Assembly: GCA_037576195.1 (NCBI GenBank)
Contig: CM075102.1
Span: 25,664,745-25,728,744 of the forward strand
DNA from: Phytoseiulus persimilis
Lineage: Eukaryota; Arthropoda; Arachnida; Mesostigmata; Phytoseiidae
Length of the DNA stretch: 64,000 bases
Direction of reading: 5' to 3'
The notes beneath the pieces were generated by a model, which was given only the letters and a program-made list of their open reading frames with translations, was not told the DNA's origin and did not search any database. Shown one piece after another: positions 21,203-31,907 of this stretch; positions within the stretch are counted from its first letter, which is position 1, and every line of letters starts with the position of its first letter. A program made the position numbers and the translations under genes.

Positions 21203-23054
21203 ATTTCGGGCAACCAATCGATAGCTCTCGGTGGGAACTTTCCGGGGTTTGATTTCTACATCGATTTTCGTCAGAAGTGTTTCTGAACACTGACATCGAA
21301 CACTTCAAGAAGTCCAACAGCGGCAGGAGCAGGAACACTGATGTAAGCTCGCTGAGAGCTCGCGGAACTGGTGGAAACCTCAGCACGATACTTTTCGATA
21401 CAGACAGTCAGCTTCCTTGTTTTCCGCGGGTCGTATCGCTGTCTACAACAAATCGTTGACGGGCTCTCGCTCGTTCGCCCGCTCGCTCGCGCGCGCCGTC
21501 CCATTCTTCCATCGTAGAAATTACAACCGGCTCTAGAAGCCAACTGTCAGAAACCCTCGTTGGAAAAGCGCCAGTACAGAAAGTACGCTTTCTCCTCCTG
21601 TTCATTCGGCCGCTCGTTCGACACCAGCAGCAACATCATTGAGATGCTCGCTGTCGAATACCGGTCTTGGCTGTCAAGCTGTTTCCTCCTCACTCACACT
21701 CGCAAGACTGCAAACTGCCTCCGAGTATTTGTCCTAGTGCCAAAGAGTGAGAGTTCTTTAGCCCATTATTTGTTTTTTTTTTTGAAGCCCGGGAAAATTT
21801 CCGGTTTTCCCATCCGGTTCTGGCATCAGAACCGACGACTGCCCCGCGTACCTCCTTCGAGCAACTTGAGACGGTACGTGGCGAAAAACGGTACATGGAA
21901 CAAGGTCCCGATCGAGGGAGAACGCAGGCTCATGCACTTCCTGGCTCTTCATCGCGAAATGAAGGCACTCCGAGAGGATGATCGGCTGAGTCATGGAGCT
22001 CGGTCGGGTCGAAGTGATCCAGCTAGATGCTCTTCGAGCCACCTGTCGATTGAATATCCTGTGCTTTCGATAAATCCCGATCTTCCGCTTCTTCACTCAT
22101 CAGAATGCGCGCGAATCTGAGGGTTACAGATGATGGGCTGACAATCAGTCTTGATCATGGAGCTCCTTCGAGTTAGCATCGAGGGTCACGGAAAACAGAC
22201 ACCGTTCCTCAGAAGCGCTCATCGACGATGCTCTCCATTAGGCAACGCAATATGGATCGCGAACTGAGCTACAATCAATAACTCAACCCCCGCTCTGTGT
22301 TCGGGGCTCTCTATATCGAGACAGCGATGGGGTTTCCTTCTTGTGAATCGGGTTTTGCTCAATGAGCAATGACCAGCTCTCCGCGGTGCTCTATTCGATC
22401 ATACAGATCCAGAACGTCGTTCAAATGGCTCGGCTCCTCTCCGCTTCACGAGAATGCTGCTTTGCGTTTCTCTGAAGGAAATTACCATCGAATCACTGAC
22501 AGAGAGAGGCCTTGGAGTGATCCAATTCGAAGGAATCGTATGCGCTTGCGAAGAAATCCGGCGATTGTATCCGATCGAAACTTCGATTTCTACAGTTCGC
22601 GAACGTCCGGCGTAAGCACGCGGGCGACGCGCTCGAAAAGCCGCCTTCGATGCATGCACTCAATATGTGGGTACATCAAGAGCGAGTGATCGCAGTGCAC
22701 AACCCAGCTCCGTCGCGGAGAGTTTTCAGAACCCTTTCGGTCTTATCATCATAGTCCCGACAATATTTATTTAATTGCCTGCAACCACTCTCGAGAAATG
22801 CTTGTGAAGTGTTACTGCAGCTCCGCTGTGGCTGTTGTTATTGGTACGGATGCTCTCAAGTGAGGTTTCAGAGAAGAAACGGAAAAACGCGAGATAAGGA
22901 TCTTCTGTAGCACGCCAGCAGCTTTTACTTTTTTTTTTCCGGACAACTACAGCTGAATCCGGTGGCTTTTCAGATGAATGTTGCGATGTTACTTTGTAGC
23001 ATCCGACGCTAGTAACCTCCACGCACTATCGCCTCTGGTTGTTACTCGTTAGTG

Positions 23055-23453
23055 TCAGTCAAGTATCTCAAGAGTGAAAACCATGCGATGGATCGCGTCG
23101 ACAGATAACAGTCTGGTAAAGGAAGCGTTGCGACATCCACAAAAGACACACACGACTCTGAAAAACTTCGATCTCAATCGTCGGCTCAGCGTTGCATACA
23201 GTTCATCCTCACGTACAACGACTCGAGAGAGGTAGAGGAATTGATTGCGGAAAATCTCGCTTCCGGGATATTCAATGACGGTGTCAGCGCATTCTCTGAG
23301 AAAATCCAGCAGAATGGTCAGAGCTGACCCCTCGCAATTCGACACGCGGACATCGAGCCCGTCGGTTGAACGTCGAAGAAGTGGAGACTCCTCCATTTGA
23401 ACTGGAAGCCCTCCATGAATGAGAGCGGAATTGGTACTATCGGGGCTCGTCAC
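23055..23453 (-). CDS. Hypothetical ORF, possibly a 3' coding segment
   Basis: This open frame of about 130 codons has balanced, protein-like composition in its later part (SALTILLDFLRECADTV; LYLSRVVVREDELYATLSRR) and ends IHRMVFTLEILD. An AATAAA on the same strand lies about 290 bases downstream (22771-22766). No membrane span or domain is recognised. It may be a terminal exon or a remnant. Confidence 0.3.
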   Translation of the reverse strand: MTSPDSTNSALIHGGLPVQMEESPLLRRSTDGLDVRVSNCEGSALTILLDFLRECADTVIEYPGSEIFRNQFLYLSRVVVREDELYATLSRRLRSKFFRVVCVFCGCRNASFTRLLSVDAIHRMVFTLEILD

Positions 23454-24007
23454 TGGAACTGGTTTATGGGCGGAAGTATTTTCCTGGGAACAAGCTCAAA
23501 CAGAGGATTCTCGGCTGTGAAATATTTTCTGCCGTTGGAAACCATCATGAGCGGAGAACGCCATTATAGTTTCTGGCGAAAGGCGAATCGGATATCAACT
23601 GGTGGGACACGAGAAATGCAGCTGGGACTTTCCGTCCCTAAAGAGCTCTCCACCGAGAGCTGCCGGCAACTGTCGCGTAGTTTCCCCTGGGGTTTCAGAC
23701 GTTTTCCTTCTCTAATCTAGCAGAACTCTCTGAACAAGGCTCGAATGATCCATTGTTCCCTTATCGACTCTTATGGAAACACCATAGAGAAAGGCGCTCG
23801 TCATGTACTGCGTTGCAGGCACACTCTTCAGCCAGGAGTGAGTCTGGAGTGTGGGATGCCAAGGCAGACAGATGGTATGAAGCATGGATAGTCGATAGGT
23901 CAAAGTTTACTCGATGCAGCGAGTAGGTGAGCAACAGCCATGAGAGTTTCGTGCGAAAAAACTGGTGCTGGCTCGGTTTGACGTCGGTCTGTACGCGCCT
24001 GTCAGGC

Positions 24008-24270
24008 TCACAGCCGCTCCGCCAGTTGACCTGTCAGTTCTCCGGTAAGGTTGGCTGTCTCGATATCGGTAGAATGTTTGCTCGGTGATAACATTTTGCT
24101 GACGGAGTTCACTGAGAGGCCGAGTTTCTCCTCCGGCGCTTCTCCTATTTCCCGGCGAACAGCAGAAGACGCCACTTGATCCGTGTGAGCCGCCAACGCG
24201 ACGACGACGACGACGTTAAACGACGCTCTGACACTGTCCTCCGACAGCGCAACCCGATATACTTTCTTTG
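24008..24270 (-). CDS. Probable terminal coding exon of a minus-strand gene, unknown function
   Basis: An acceptor (CGTCTTCCAG, AG at 24272-24271) opens a frame that reads KKVYRVALSEDSVRASFNV, five Val in a row, then about 60 residues rich in Ser, Glu and Lys (for example SVNSVSKMLSPSKHSTDIET) to a TGA at 24010-24008. Length and phase (two bases, then 86 codons plus stop) are consistent. If the preceding exon ends at 24492 with one leftover base, the phases match, but that donor (C|GTAGAA) is weak. No domain is recognised. The hydrophilic, Ser-rich character suggests an intracellular regulatory protein tail, which is only an impression. Confidence 0.4.
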
Positions 24271-24450
24271 CTGGAAGACGAATGTTTTACGTCGTTCGAT
24301 TCTCCGCCGGGTTCGTCCGCACGACGTGTGTTTCTGCACTCCTCTCACTCCAAGAAGATGTTTTCAAAGCTTTTCTTTGTCAGGGTTGCTCTCCGCCTGT
24401 CACAGCGCGGTATCTCGGAGCGAGCTCATCAACAATAAAACCTATTCCCC

Positions 24451-24695
24451 TCAATCCGTCGCTCCGCAGATAAACTCTTGGAGCTTTCTACGCGAGTGAG
24501 AACTCGAGGATTTTCGAGAACGAACGAAACACGGCGATGAGGCGGAAGCTTCCATGTACTCGAACAAGCTATCTCCTTCATCTTGTTCGGTAGAGCTCGA
24601 GATGGAATCTGCTGGGACCTTCCACTTGTCTCCCGTCGGTTGCTGAATTAAAAGGCCGAGTGACAACCTCGGAAAACTAGACCAGAATTCCGTTT
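24451..24695 (-). CDS. Probable coding exon of the same minus-strand gene
   Basis: A strong acceptor (TTTCGTTCTCTTCAG, AG at 24697-24696) opens a frame of 80 codons. It reads TEFWSSFPRLSLGLLIQQP, then GDKWKVPADSISSSTEQDEG, SLFEYMEASASSPCF and a basic Ser-rich end (RSRKSSSSHSRRKLQEF), with TGA at 24453-24451. It may end there, or it may be spliced out earlier at 24492 into the exon at 24270-24008, which would give alternative C-termini. The Ser/Arg pattern could be a phosphorylation or nuclear localisation region. No family is recognised. Confidence 0.4.
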
Positions 24696-25296
24696 CTGAA
24701 GAGAACGAAACAAAACTGTGGATGCTGCTCGATCCGGCGCGCCTCGTGGCGTCTCATCGGGAGATACTTCTCGGTATGCAACCGACAACAAGCGCTCGAA
24801 CAGGCTGTCAGTTGGGTCCAGCCGCGCCGCAGCAGCTCGAAGCAGCAATCTTGCTCGCTCGGTGTGCCTGCCGCTCGAAACGATGCTGCTCGCTGGATGG
24901 TTGATTGTTCGAGTCGCTTCAAAAACACATAAATGTCGAAGACCCCTCGGAATTAGGGAGTCAGCCGTTCATTTGCGACAGTTCTCTCGGGTCGACAAGT
25001 GGGCCGAGCTCATGGTGGGCAACCGAAGGAAGCGCGCGGCAAGACCGCCCGCCAAGACAGGCCCGAACCAGAGGTGGCCCTCGGCCGCCAGGCAGAGTCG
25101 ACTCAGGCCCAGGCAAGCCCAGGCCGAGATGTCGAATATGTCCAAAGCTTCTCTCGCGCTCTTCCCTCAGCTATTCTTTGGCTTCGAGTGCGCTGTGCTG
25201 TGACAGAGCGTCTCTCGGCAAGATGTTCCGTCTCTCGACTCGGCTCGCTGTAATCAGTGTGTAGAAATCTCCTTGTTTGACCCACCCGGACCTCCT

Positions 25297-25328
25297 CAGG
25301 CAGGCAGGCAGGCACGGAGGCAGGCAGG
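25297..25328. repeat. GGCA tetranucleotide repeat
   Basis: AGGCAGGCAGGCAGGCA followed by CGGAGGCAGGCAGGG, seen directly on the plus strand. It is nearly perfect over eight units with one interruption. Confidence 0.85.
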
Positions 25329-25716
25329 GTTACTGCTTGCTTTTGAATGCTTTTGGCTGTTCTTGAATCGCGCCCGAAGCTGTCAGTGTCAAACGCTGTC
25401 GCCGGCTCCGCGTCCACGTGCCCGTCCCCAAGCCGAATCATGCCAGTGAGATCGATAGGGACAGCGAGCAAGAGACGCAGGAAGGAAAAGAAGACGAAGA
25501 GCGAGCGATAACGTGCTTGACGTTGTTGTCATCGCAGACGTCGCCGTCGTCTTCCCCAGTAGCCTCGTCGTTATCAGTGCGATGCGCGGACTCCGAAAGT
25601 GTTTCTCGCGTTGAGTTGATGCCGTTGCATGTCTCCTATGACGGCAGCTAGGGAGAAACATGCTCCAACATCGTGTTGTCCAATGACAACGGCGACTCGC
25701 TCGTCGTCGCCGCCGT

Positions 25717-25760
25717 CCTGCCTGCCGGCCGGCGGGTCCGTCGGTCGGTCGGTCGGCCAA
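25717..25760. repeat. CTGC/CCGG/TCGG tetranucleotide tract
   Basis: CCTGCCTGCCGGCCGGCGGG passes into a run of TCGG units. The unit changes along the tract while the four-base spacing is kept. Confidence 0.85.
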
Positions 25761-26947
25761 CCCAAGCAACCCTTAAAGAACCGCATTGTGTGCGAATGTC
25801 TTCTCTCGCCCAACAGAAACGACATAGGTCTGTCTGCCTCCAGCTCGGTGGGTTGCTTGGCTGGCAGAGCCTAGTAGTGAGTGAACCTGTTTTTGGCAAA
25901 GGGCACATTCTCCAGATGACGTTCGGTTGACTCGACCACCGCCGCAAGAAGCACAGCCCCAACGAAAACGACAGTGGGCCCTAGGCCCGCTCTCTGGTTT
26001 AACCTTACGCTCAATGGGCTGACTGGCTGACGAACTATCTCCCTAGCTATATCGCGGGCCTGCCAAGCAGCCGGCAGCCGGCCAACCGGCTTCGACGGCA
26101 CTGTCAAGCTAGAGCCGAGCACATTGTGATCGCCACTGATCTAACAGAACTCCAGAATAAGTCACAGAACGCTTACGTTTGATTTCGTCGCGTCCCCTGC
26201 TGCTGTCATTGCTTTCATTGCCACTGCTGCCCATAACACCCGGTTCTCGATTCAGATTTCTTTTCGATTCCTAGTCGGAGATACTCTTCCGATCACTCAG
26301 TTTTGAGTATTCTACAGCTCAGAGCAGGAATACGCGAGTCGAACGCCGTTGTCGCGATCGCGTACTTGGAGAAGTTCATGTCGTTCCGATTTTGGTTCTA
26401 AACCGCTCTCACATCTGTGCTTGCATTCAATCTGTCCGATCATGGCGTTCAATCGTACTGGTCGAGCGAAACACATCATGTTTGCTCTTACTCGAAAACC
26501 ATGCTTGCCGGATAGCCTGACAGGCTCATTAGTTCGCAGTCAGTCCGTCCTGGTTAGCCCGCCGGTAGGTCTACGGTTCAGAAGGTGATGGGCACGACTC
26601 GAAGCGGTTATTTTGAGACGCACATCTTTCCGATCGTTCTCGTCTTTCGATTGTTATGAAGACGCTTCCTAAAACGTATTCCAGCGCAGTTCGTCGAAAA
26701 TGTGGAATCGGTATCAGCTCGATCACGACGAATCGACTGCCGAGCTTTGTCAAAAGGTGACGAATTAGCAGAAGCAGCGGCAAATCACCGGTAACTCATT
26801 GACAAGATGGTCCGTTCGTAAAGGTGGACCGAGAGGCAAACAGAGACGGAGCGAGCGCTCTGCAGGGAAGTCACAAACACGACCCGCGAGAGCTTCTCGA
26901 GAGCTACTGTCAGATTTGAATAATGCCATTATTCGGCCAATATTTAC

Positions 26948-27053
26948 ACATGGTTTGGAGGAATATCAGTGAGCTGCTGGGATCTTCCGCGGCCGTGCTG
27001 TCGCTCTCGGTCTTTCGCTCGGTCGCCATCGAAGATCCGGTGGCGGTGGTCAT
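26948..27053 (-). CDS. Probable first coding exon of a minus-strand gene
   Basis: The ATG at 27053 sits in an ideal context (CACCATGA). It opens 35 codons beginning MTTATGSSMATERKTESDST and ending SLIFLQTM plus one base, followed by the donor T|GTAAAT. Composition is Thr/Ser/Glu-rich, as in a disordered N-terminus. It lies on the same strand as the exons at 24.0-24.7 kb and may be their first exon. It does not join directly to 24695, because that would create a stop, so at least one exon would lie between. The divergent plus-strand start is about 510 bases away. Confidence 0.4.
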
Positions 27054-27563
27054 GGTGACGATGCCGGCAGCGGCGTTGCTAGAGAACGTCGTGTCTCTTT
27101 CTTCCGCTGCACATGTGCGAGTCTTTGATCGGCACTCGACAGAACGCACGCTACAATGCACACATATTGAAGCGAAGTCAGGCGACCGCCGCCGCGGCGA
27201 ACGAGCACGGCGGACCGAGAACGTTACGGCGACATCCAGGCTAACAGACCATCGTATCACCCCCTGCGCACTCGCATCGCACGTCTGCGACAAACGTTTC
27301 GGCTGTGGAAATATTGCCTATTCACAACGAAGTAGCCGATGTTTTTATTGTTGTCATCGTCGTCGTAGCTGTTGCAGAAGTTCCACCATACTCACTGACG
27401 GCTGTGTGAGATCGTGACAGCTGTTCGATCGAGAAGAGCCCCAACAACCACGTGGTCTGTAACTCTCGTCTTCGCAGCGACTACCGACATTGGCTACAGA
27501 GATGGCTGACGGACGAACTCGCATGTTTTGCTGTATGTTGTGCAGCTGAGCCCGGACGCCGAG
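27054..27563. promoter_or_regulatory. Putative bidirectional promoter region
   Basis: This interval separates two oppositely directed start codons that both have strong contexts and are followed by plausible donors (27053 minus and 27564 plus). No TATA box was seen. Bidirectional use is inferred from geometry alone. Confidence 0.3.
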
Positions 27564-28751
27564 ATGGCGGAACCCAACCTCAATCAAACTGCTTCGATGC
27601 CCCATGGCTCTTCGACCCCGCCGCGGGAACGAACCCCTCGCGATAGATGGACCAACCGTATGCTACTCAGTAAGCAGTCTGCTGACTCACGAAGCCCCTG
27701 TTTGAAAGCGATTCCCGCAGCCGCAATTCGGACGCGATCGGGCTCGAGGCTCCTCGTGGAACGCAAAACCTAGATTGGATTGGTCCGCGGGTCCGGGAGC
27801 ATGACCATGCTGAATCGTCCTTTGCAACAATCAACTGGGGAATTGGCATCGTGATCGGGACGGAACGCGTCGAGCGACTTTCGATGCTCACCCTTCGGCA
27901 GGCAGGAGGTTGAGCGTCTCAACGCTGTCGAAATGAGTTTAGGAGCCTGGCCGATTCGATCGAGCTACCGATCCCACGCCTGTCTCATTTTCATCCCTCC
28001 GCATCTACACGCCGATCGCATTTGATGCAATATTCAGAATCAAATGAAATGCAGTCCACTTCTTCGTTCTTGCGGGCTTGCTGAAACCGCCGTGGCTCTG
28101 GATTCCGCTTTCGAGAATCGATTCTTGTCGAAACAGGTTCTTCTCGTGTGGGGTTGAGGTCCATGTGAGGGCCGAAACAGGAGAAAAACTGTACTCAGAA
28201 AGCTTGGCTTGTTCTGGGTTTCAACCTCGGTCCGATGCTGCGGGTTGCGCGCCACAGAGCACGGCAGCCATCTTTTAGCTGTCAGAAACGAAGCAGCTCG
28301 CAGCGGCTAGAATAACAACTCTGCACATGAACGAAAGATCATTTTTTCCGCAGCCGAGTACGGACCCCGGTGCTGTGAGATGGAGGTTCAAGCTAACGAT
28401 TTCAGGAATGCAATCAAGTGGCTTCCTCGCCGAGATTCGATCCTCCACTTGTTGGGCGATTCCCGGTCGATTGTATTCCCACATGGTTTCTACAGGCGCA
28501 GCAGCTACCGCCGTCTGCTAGCCGAGATCAAGGCTGACCTCAAGTTGCACAATCATCCTACACATGGAACAAATTACGCTCCGGCCTTGCTCATGCTCGA
28601 ATCCTCATGCGGAATAGTAAATTTCTGCGACTGTCAAATCTATCCCCTTACTCTCCTGCCGGGTGATGCTATCGCCGTTGCTTTTGACGCCAACAAACAA
28701 ACAAGCGGCCGGCCGACCGGGCGGCTGGTAGCCATGCGGAGGGACCGATGA
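27564..28751 (+). CDS. Two-exon gene of unknown function, upstream of TGIF
   Basis: Exon 1 (27564-27669) starts at an ATG in strong context (GAGATGG) and reads MAEPNLNQTASMPHGSSTPP through RWTNRMLL, then a donor TCA|GTAAGC. Exon 2 starts at 28354 after a very strong acceptor (ATTTTTTCCGCAG). The phases fit (one base plus two). It reads CCEMEVQANDFRNAIKWLPR, then SILHLLGDSRSIVFPHGFYR and LLAEIKADLKLHNHPTHG. It either runs to a TGA at 28751 (167 residues in all) or leaves by a GTAAAT donor at 28617. The last part enters tetranucleotide-rich sequence, which favours the donor. No family is recognised. It may be a separate gene or an alternative 5' part of the TGIF transcript, which is on the same strand. 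Confidence 0.45.
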
Positions 28752-28785
28752 GCGGACGGAAAGACAGACCGGCGTGGTCCTATTC

Positions 28786-28803
28786 CTGCTGCTGCTGCTG
28801 CTG
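28786..28803. repeat. CTG trinucleotide repeat
   Basis: Consecutive CTG units on the plus strand between the preceding gene and TGIF. A second CTG-rich stretch lies at about 29288-29320. Open frames across them only encode Leu, Cys or Ala runs. Confidence 0.8.
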
Positions 28804-28978
28804 TTCTCTCATACTTTCGTTCGTTCTCTGGTTGGTTGCTTTACGGCGGGCACTGATGCCGCCGCCGCTGCCGCTGCTGCTTCTGGTGGCGGCAGCTTTG
28901 GTGGCGATGGTGTTCTTCCTCCTCTCTTGTGCTCTCACCAAGATGACAGCCTTGGTAGAACCACGTGCTGGCCGGGCA

Positions 28979-29066
28979 GTCATTCAGTCAGTCAGTCACC
29001 AGACGTCAGAAGCAGCGGATCGCCGGATTTGTGGGTCGCTCGCTCGACCGTCCGTACGTCCGTTTG
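28979..29066. repeat. CAGT/GTCC tetranucleotide tract
   Basis: CATTCAGTCAGTCAGTCACC, later CTCGACCGTCCGTACGTCCG and CAGTCAGTCC, all with four-base periodicity on the plus strand, upstream of the TGIF start. Confidence 0.75.
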
Positions 29067-29579
29067 TCAGTCAGTCCTTCCGTCATCCAGTTCAGTCAGT
29101 TCGATCGATCAACGGACGACTATCAGTGAGTGAACCGCCAGGGAGTCGATCCGAAGGTCTCCCGCGTCAGACGAACGTTGCCGCGCTCCACTACGAATGA
29201 TGTGAACTCAACGGTTCCAGTGATCGTTCATCCAGTGCCGAGTGGTGTTCCTCGCTTGACTTGTTGTTTTTGTTCCCATTCACTGTGCTGCTGCTGCTGT
29301 TATTGTTGTCGTCGTCGTTCTCGCCCATTGGATTAATAACTCAACTCCACGGCCGGTCGACGAGCGTTATCCTCGAGCATCTTCTACTCAGAAGTGGATC
29401 AAGTGTGCCTTCGGAAGAAAACCACGCGGACCAGGTTGTCGTGCTGTGCGCTACTCGACCCGCCTGTTGAACATCCGACATTCGGCATCGAACACCGCTA
29501 TTTTCATCGTTGGCTCCAAGCGTATACTCTGCCGCATCGCGCGGGTTTTTCGCGTCGCCATTGTTCCTGCTTCGTCGGT

Positions 29580-29694
29580 CGGTTACACTTGTGACAGTTA
29601 GTGTTGTTGCTGCCGCTACGACATATTGCTCTCCGCGGTGCTATCTGTGGAAGTGTTCGTGAACGTGTCGAGTCGCTCAGAGTTAGAAGTCAAA
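29580..29694 (+). promoter_or_regulatory. Putative TGIF 5' UTR and start region
   Basis: The frame is open upstream of the TGIF ATG (from about 29626) but has no ATG, so it is read as 5' UTR. The ATG at 29695 has A at -3. A weak initiator-like ACAGTTAGT lies near 29595. A possible acceptor (CGCTCAG, ending 29677) would allow splicing from upstream exons. Confidence 0.35.
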
Positions 29695-30774
29695 ATGCCC
29701 GACCGAAACAACAGTTTCCAAAAAGTCAAAAAGGAAGCGAAAGCCGAAGCCCAGGATGATCGACAAATCGAAGACGAAGACAGCTCGTCGCTCGACAACC
29801 CCGTGCCCGATCAATGTTCAGCGACACAGCCGACAAACGATATGCCGTCGTCGTCGTCGTCGTCGTCGTCTATGGCGTGTGCAATGGCTGTTGCAGGAAC
29901 TTCGTCTTCGGCAGCATGTGCTGTTTCTTCAGCCGCCGCCGTAGCAGCTGCGGCGGCCGCGGCGGCTGCGGCACGTAAACGGAGAGGAAATCTGCCCAAG
30001 GAGTCGGTCAAGTTGTTGAGGTTGTGGTTGTACGAGCATCGCTACAACGCCTACCCCAGCGATCAGGAGAAGATGTACCTCAGCAAAGAAACAGGCCTGA
30101 GCGTTCTCCAGGTGTGCAACTGGTTCATCAACGCTCGCCGGCGTATACTGCCGGAAATGATCCGCAAAGAGGGCCAGGACCCTCTACAGTTCACCATCAC
30201 TCGCAAAGTCGGCGCTGCGGGACCACAGAACGCTTCCGTTAGCGGCTCTTGCGCGTCCAGCCACAGATCGGCGTCGTCGCCCTCCTCGACGTCGTCGTCG
30301 TCGACGTCCTCTCCGAAATATCCGTCGTCGATTCATCGCACCACGGCCATACTTAATCATCACTCGTACATCGCCGCACCGTCGCCGACGTCTTCGGGGG
30401 CCGACGACTCTGTCGACGACGACGAGGAGGACGCCGAGCTCGACTCGGACTCTGACAGGTTCAACGACGAGGACGACTCGTCGTCGGACTCTCTCAACCG
30501 ACGAGATGGCCAGATGCCGCTCAAGCTAACATCTCGCTGGCAGAGGAGTCACGAGCAAGATCAGTGCTCTGGAAAACGCAAACGACTCTCGGACGACGAC
30601 GAGGAGTGCTCAGATGACACCGGAATCTACACTCCGTCACCACCGCCGTCGTCCCCGAAACGGCAGCGAGTCAAACAGTCGATTTCCTCGATCCAGCACA
30701 AAGAAGAGTTCAAGAGTTTCCTGATGCTCGTTGAAGTGGCGATCCGTGAACTCGACAAACAGAAGAACCTGTGA
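29695..30774 (+). CDS. TGIF: TGIF-type TALE homeodomain transcription factor (achintya/vismay orthologue)
   Basis: A 359-residue uninterrupted frame. After an acidic N-terminus, a run of eight Ser and Ala-rich stretches, residues about 94-160 form a TALE homeodomain. It has the [20 protein letters not shown] start, the [12 protein letters not shown] three-residue loop extension, and recognition helix [16 protein letters not shown] with Ile at homeodomain position 50. It continues [13 protein letters not shown], as in fly Achi/Vis. The C-terminal half is Ser- and Asp-rich, then [13 protein letters not shown] and a final [19 protein letters not shown], which resembles the conserved TGIF C-terminal helix. 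TGIF proteins bind TGTCA-type sites in the nucleus and repress transcription, partly in TGF-beta signalling. In flies they act in spermatogenesis. No intron interrupts the homeobox here. Confidence 0.95.
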   Translation: MPDRNNSFQKVKKEAKAEAQDDRQIEDEDSSSLDNPVPDQCSATQPTNDMPSSSSSSSSMACAMAVAGTSSSAACAVSSAAAVAAAAAAAAAARKRRGNLPKESVKLLRLWLYEHRYNAYPSDQEKMYLSKETGLSVLQVCNWFINARRRILPEMIRKEGQDPLQFTITRKVGAAGPQNASVSGSCASSHRSASSPSSTSSSSTSSPKYPSSIHRTTAILNHHSYIAAPSPTSSGADDSVDDDEEDAELDSDSDRFNDEDDSSSDSLNRRDGQMPLKLTSRWQRSHEQDQCSGKRKRLSDDDEECSDDTGIYTPSPPPSSPKRQRVKQSISSIQHKEEFKSFLMLVEVAIRELDKQKNL

Positions 30775-31900
30775 TTTTAGCGAATTTGAGTTTAAGGACG
30801 CCAACTTCTGTCGGCCCATCCAGCTCAGCGCCGAGCCCCCACCCAACAAGAGATATTGTTTCAAAATAATGTTCTACATCGACTGGCGCGACAGCGGCAC
30901 GCCAGTGCTCCTGTCCGCCGCTCTCCGTATCCGCCGTATTTCAGCAGAAGTTCTCTGGAGGGCGAAGAAGAAAGAGAACCACAACTACCCTATGGACGTT
31001 CTCCGTATTTCAAGACTTTCTGACAGCCAGCCATCCAGTGAGTCGGGCAGCCAATAGACGCCGATGGCGGCGGCTTCGGCATCTAGTGTTGGACATTTGC
31101 TCAATTCAAACTTCGTCGACAACAAGAAGTTGTCGCACGTGCGAGAATCAACAGTACTTGATGAGGTGAATGGATGATGGTGATCATCGTAATATTGCTA
31201 TTATAATCGAAGCATGACGAACGGATTCGAAGCAGAGTCATCGTCTGCAAATGATTTCCAATGAAAACCCACGTTCCGTGTGACAATAGCTTTGTCGATA
31301 CGCGAAGTGAAAGCACCCATTTATACTTGAAGACATGCTGAGATCCACTCCGAACGAACAGTTGCTGTTGAACGTTCAGGAGCCGCTTTCTCGACGGCTG
31401 CAGCCCATTCGTTTCCCGATGAGGACTCTTATCAGCCGCGACCGTGTTTTCTTCTCCGATGAGTCGCCCGATCAGTGCACTCAGCAGCGAACAACGAACA
31501 CTGCGTGGTCCACTATGCTGGAGCCAGTCGTCTCAATCCGTGTGCAGTTCTCCCCCGGGGCAGCGTCAACGAAAGTTCATCAACGCCACGAGTTGAAGGC
31601 GATGGACCGAAATCAGCAATGGCGTTCATTTTCAAGAACATGAAGACAACCCATCAAAACGAAGAAGACGAAGAAGTTACAAGCGAGGACAAGCAGCAGT
31701 GAAAACCAGCGTCAGTAGCGCTTTATGTGTATGATGATCATGATCATGAGTGTATCTTAGTCTTTCCCTAGGATTTTTAAAGGACATACTCTTCCTCCCC
31801 TCCTCAACATCTGTATCTTTCTATCTAATTTGTGTTCGCGATAAGCATGCTCGTCTTGCATCCTTGAACATGACTATCCCACATTTCATTCGCTGAATAT
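30775..31900 (+). other. TGIF 3' UTR and intergenic sequence
   Basis: No canonical AATAAA was seen on the plus strand in this stretch, so the 3' end is unplaced. The plus frames 31335-31643 and 31475-31702 (ending in an acidic KTTHQNEEDEEVTSEDKQQ) are open but carry no domain. A remote possibility is an alternative 3' coding exon. Confidence 0.4.
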
Positions 31901-31907
31901 TCATCTT

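Larger units (their letters stand above)
24700..26940. other. Probable intron or 5' region with tetranucleotide tracts
   Basis: No exon is firmly supported. Clear simple tracts are GGCA units at 25297-25328 and CTGC/CCGG/TCGG units at 25717-25760. The plus frame 25418-25651 (acidic, then Ser-rich) and the minus frame 25871-26122 (with one hydrophobic stretch) are open but unassigned. If the exons at 26948-27053 and 24451-24695 belong to one gene, this is its intron. Confidence 0.4.
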
